A DNA stretch of 15,004 nt from SZUA-287 sp036397975 (GTDB lineage Bacteria > Bacteroidota > Ignavibacteria > UBA10030 > UBA6906), in NCBI GenBank assembly GCA_036397975.1, contig DASWHW010000224.1, forward strand, positions 1 through 15,004, written 5' to 3'. The notes beneath the pieces were generated by a model. It searched no databases. It was not told the origin of the DNA and saw only the letters and a list, made by a program, of their open reading frames with translations. Positions 14,872 to 15,004 of the stretch are shown one piece after another. The first letter of the stretch is position 1. Every line of letters begins with the position of its first letter. Both the position numbers and the translations under genes were made by a program.

Positions 14872-14956
14872 TGACCCCTTCGGGGTCAAGCATAAGCTAT
14901 GGAGGGAAAAAGCTTCTTGATCGACTGACTGAAACTCTGGTGAGTCCCGTAGGGAC
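14872..14956. repeat. Two short perfect palindromes downstream of the operon, possible dispersed intergenic repeat
   Basis: TGACCCC (14872-14878), loop TTC, GGGGTCA (14882-14888) is a perfect 7-bp hairpin. GTCCC (14944-14948), loop GTA, GGGAC (14952-14956) is a second hairpin, followed by GACCGATTTGTAG. Neither has a T-tract on either strand, so they are not ordinary terminators. The style recalls REP-like repeat units scattered between genes in many FCB-group genomes; this comparison is from memory. No coding region is visible from 14857 to the end of the window. Confidence 0.55.
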
Positions 14957-15004
14957 GACCGATTTGTAGTAGAGCACTCCAAAGCCGTTTGATCCCGAGC
15001 TCCG

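Noticed and set aside
14872..14888. Terminator at the end of the polysaccharide operon
   Set aside because: The hairpin is strong, but there is no T-tract after it on either strand, so intrinsic termination is not supported.
1..15004. CRISPR arrays, tRNA or rRNA genes, insertion-sequence transposases
   Set aside because: No regularly spaced repeats, no cloverleaf or rRNA-like stretches and no transposase-like reading frame were seen on either strand.

Overview
The window is about 15 kb of gene-dense chromosomal DNA from a Gram-negative-type bacterium of roughly balanced base composition. Outer-membrane-associated functions point to a diderm: a CpoB/YbgF-like lipoprotein, a heptosyltransferase-family enzyme and a Wzm/Wzt-type polysaccharide exporter. 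Three intergenic regions carry promoter-like pairs of the form TTG-N20-TAnnTTT, close to the TTTG / TAnnTTTG type known in Bacteroidota. Some genes (the histidine kinase and the ECF sigma factor) have no visible Shine-Dalgarno sequence, while others have a strong one. Together these suggest the Bacteroidota/Chlorobiota/Ignavibacteriota (FCB) neighbourhood, but this is an inference and the species is not identified.

Left part (1-3500): the 3' end of one ABC exporter half-transporter is followed 4 bases later by a complete second half-transporter. Their motifs are complementary (one degenerate and one canonical ATP site), as expected of a heterodimeric multidrug/lipid-type exporter. A class I fructose-1,6-bisphosphatase follows, ending in a strong hairpin terminator that it shares with the convergent gene on the other strand.

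Middle part (3500-7435): a minus-strand envelope lipoprotein (coiled coil plus TPR) is transcribed divergently from a two-component system. The sensor kinase has an extracytoplasmic domain with a CxxCH c-type heme motif. Its gene overlaps that of an NtrC/AtoC-type sigma-54 response regulator, and a hairpin terminator closes the pair.

Right part (7618-14856): seven genes are packed end to end with overlaps of a few bases or gaps of at most 15. In order they are an ECF sigma factor, a TPR protein, a TPR-glycosyltransferase family 9 fusion, a SAM methyltransferase with an extra C-terminal domain, a Wzm-like ABC permease, a Wzt-like ABC ATPase without the usual carbohydrate-binding tail, and a GT4 glycosyltransferase. 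This looks like an operon that makes, modifies and exports a surface polysaccharide. Its 206-base upstream gap contains a near-consensus sigma-54 promoter, an overlapping perfect 8-bp inverted repeat and a helically phased tandem repeat further upstream. The sigma-54 activator gene immediately upstream is therefore an obvious candidate regulator. The proposed chain is redox/heme sensor kinase to sigma-54 regulator to ECF sigma plus surface-glycan export. It is the most interesting hypothesis here, but is not demonstrated.

The last 148 bases hold no gene, only two short perfect palindromes that look like dispersed intergenic repeat units.
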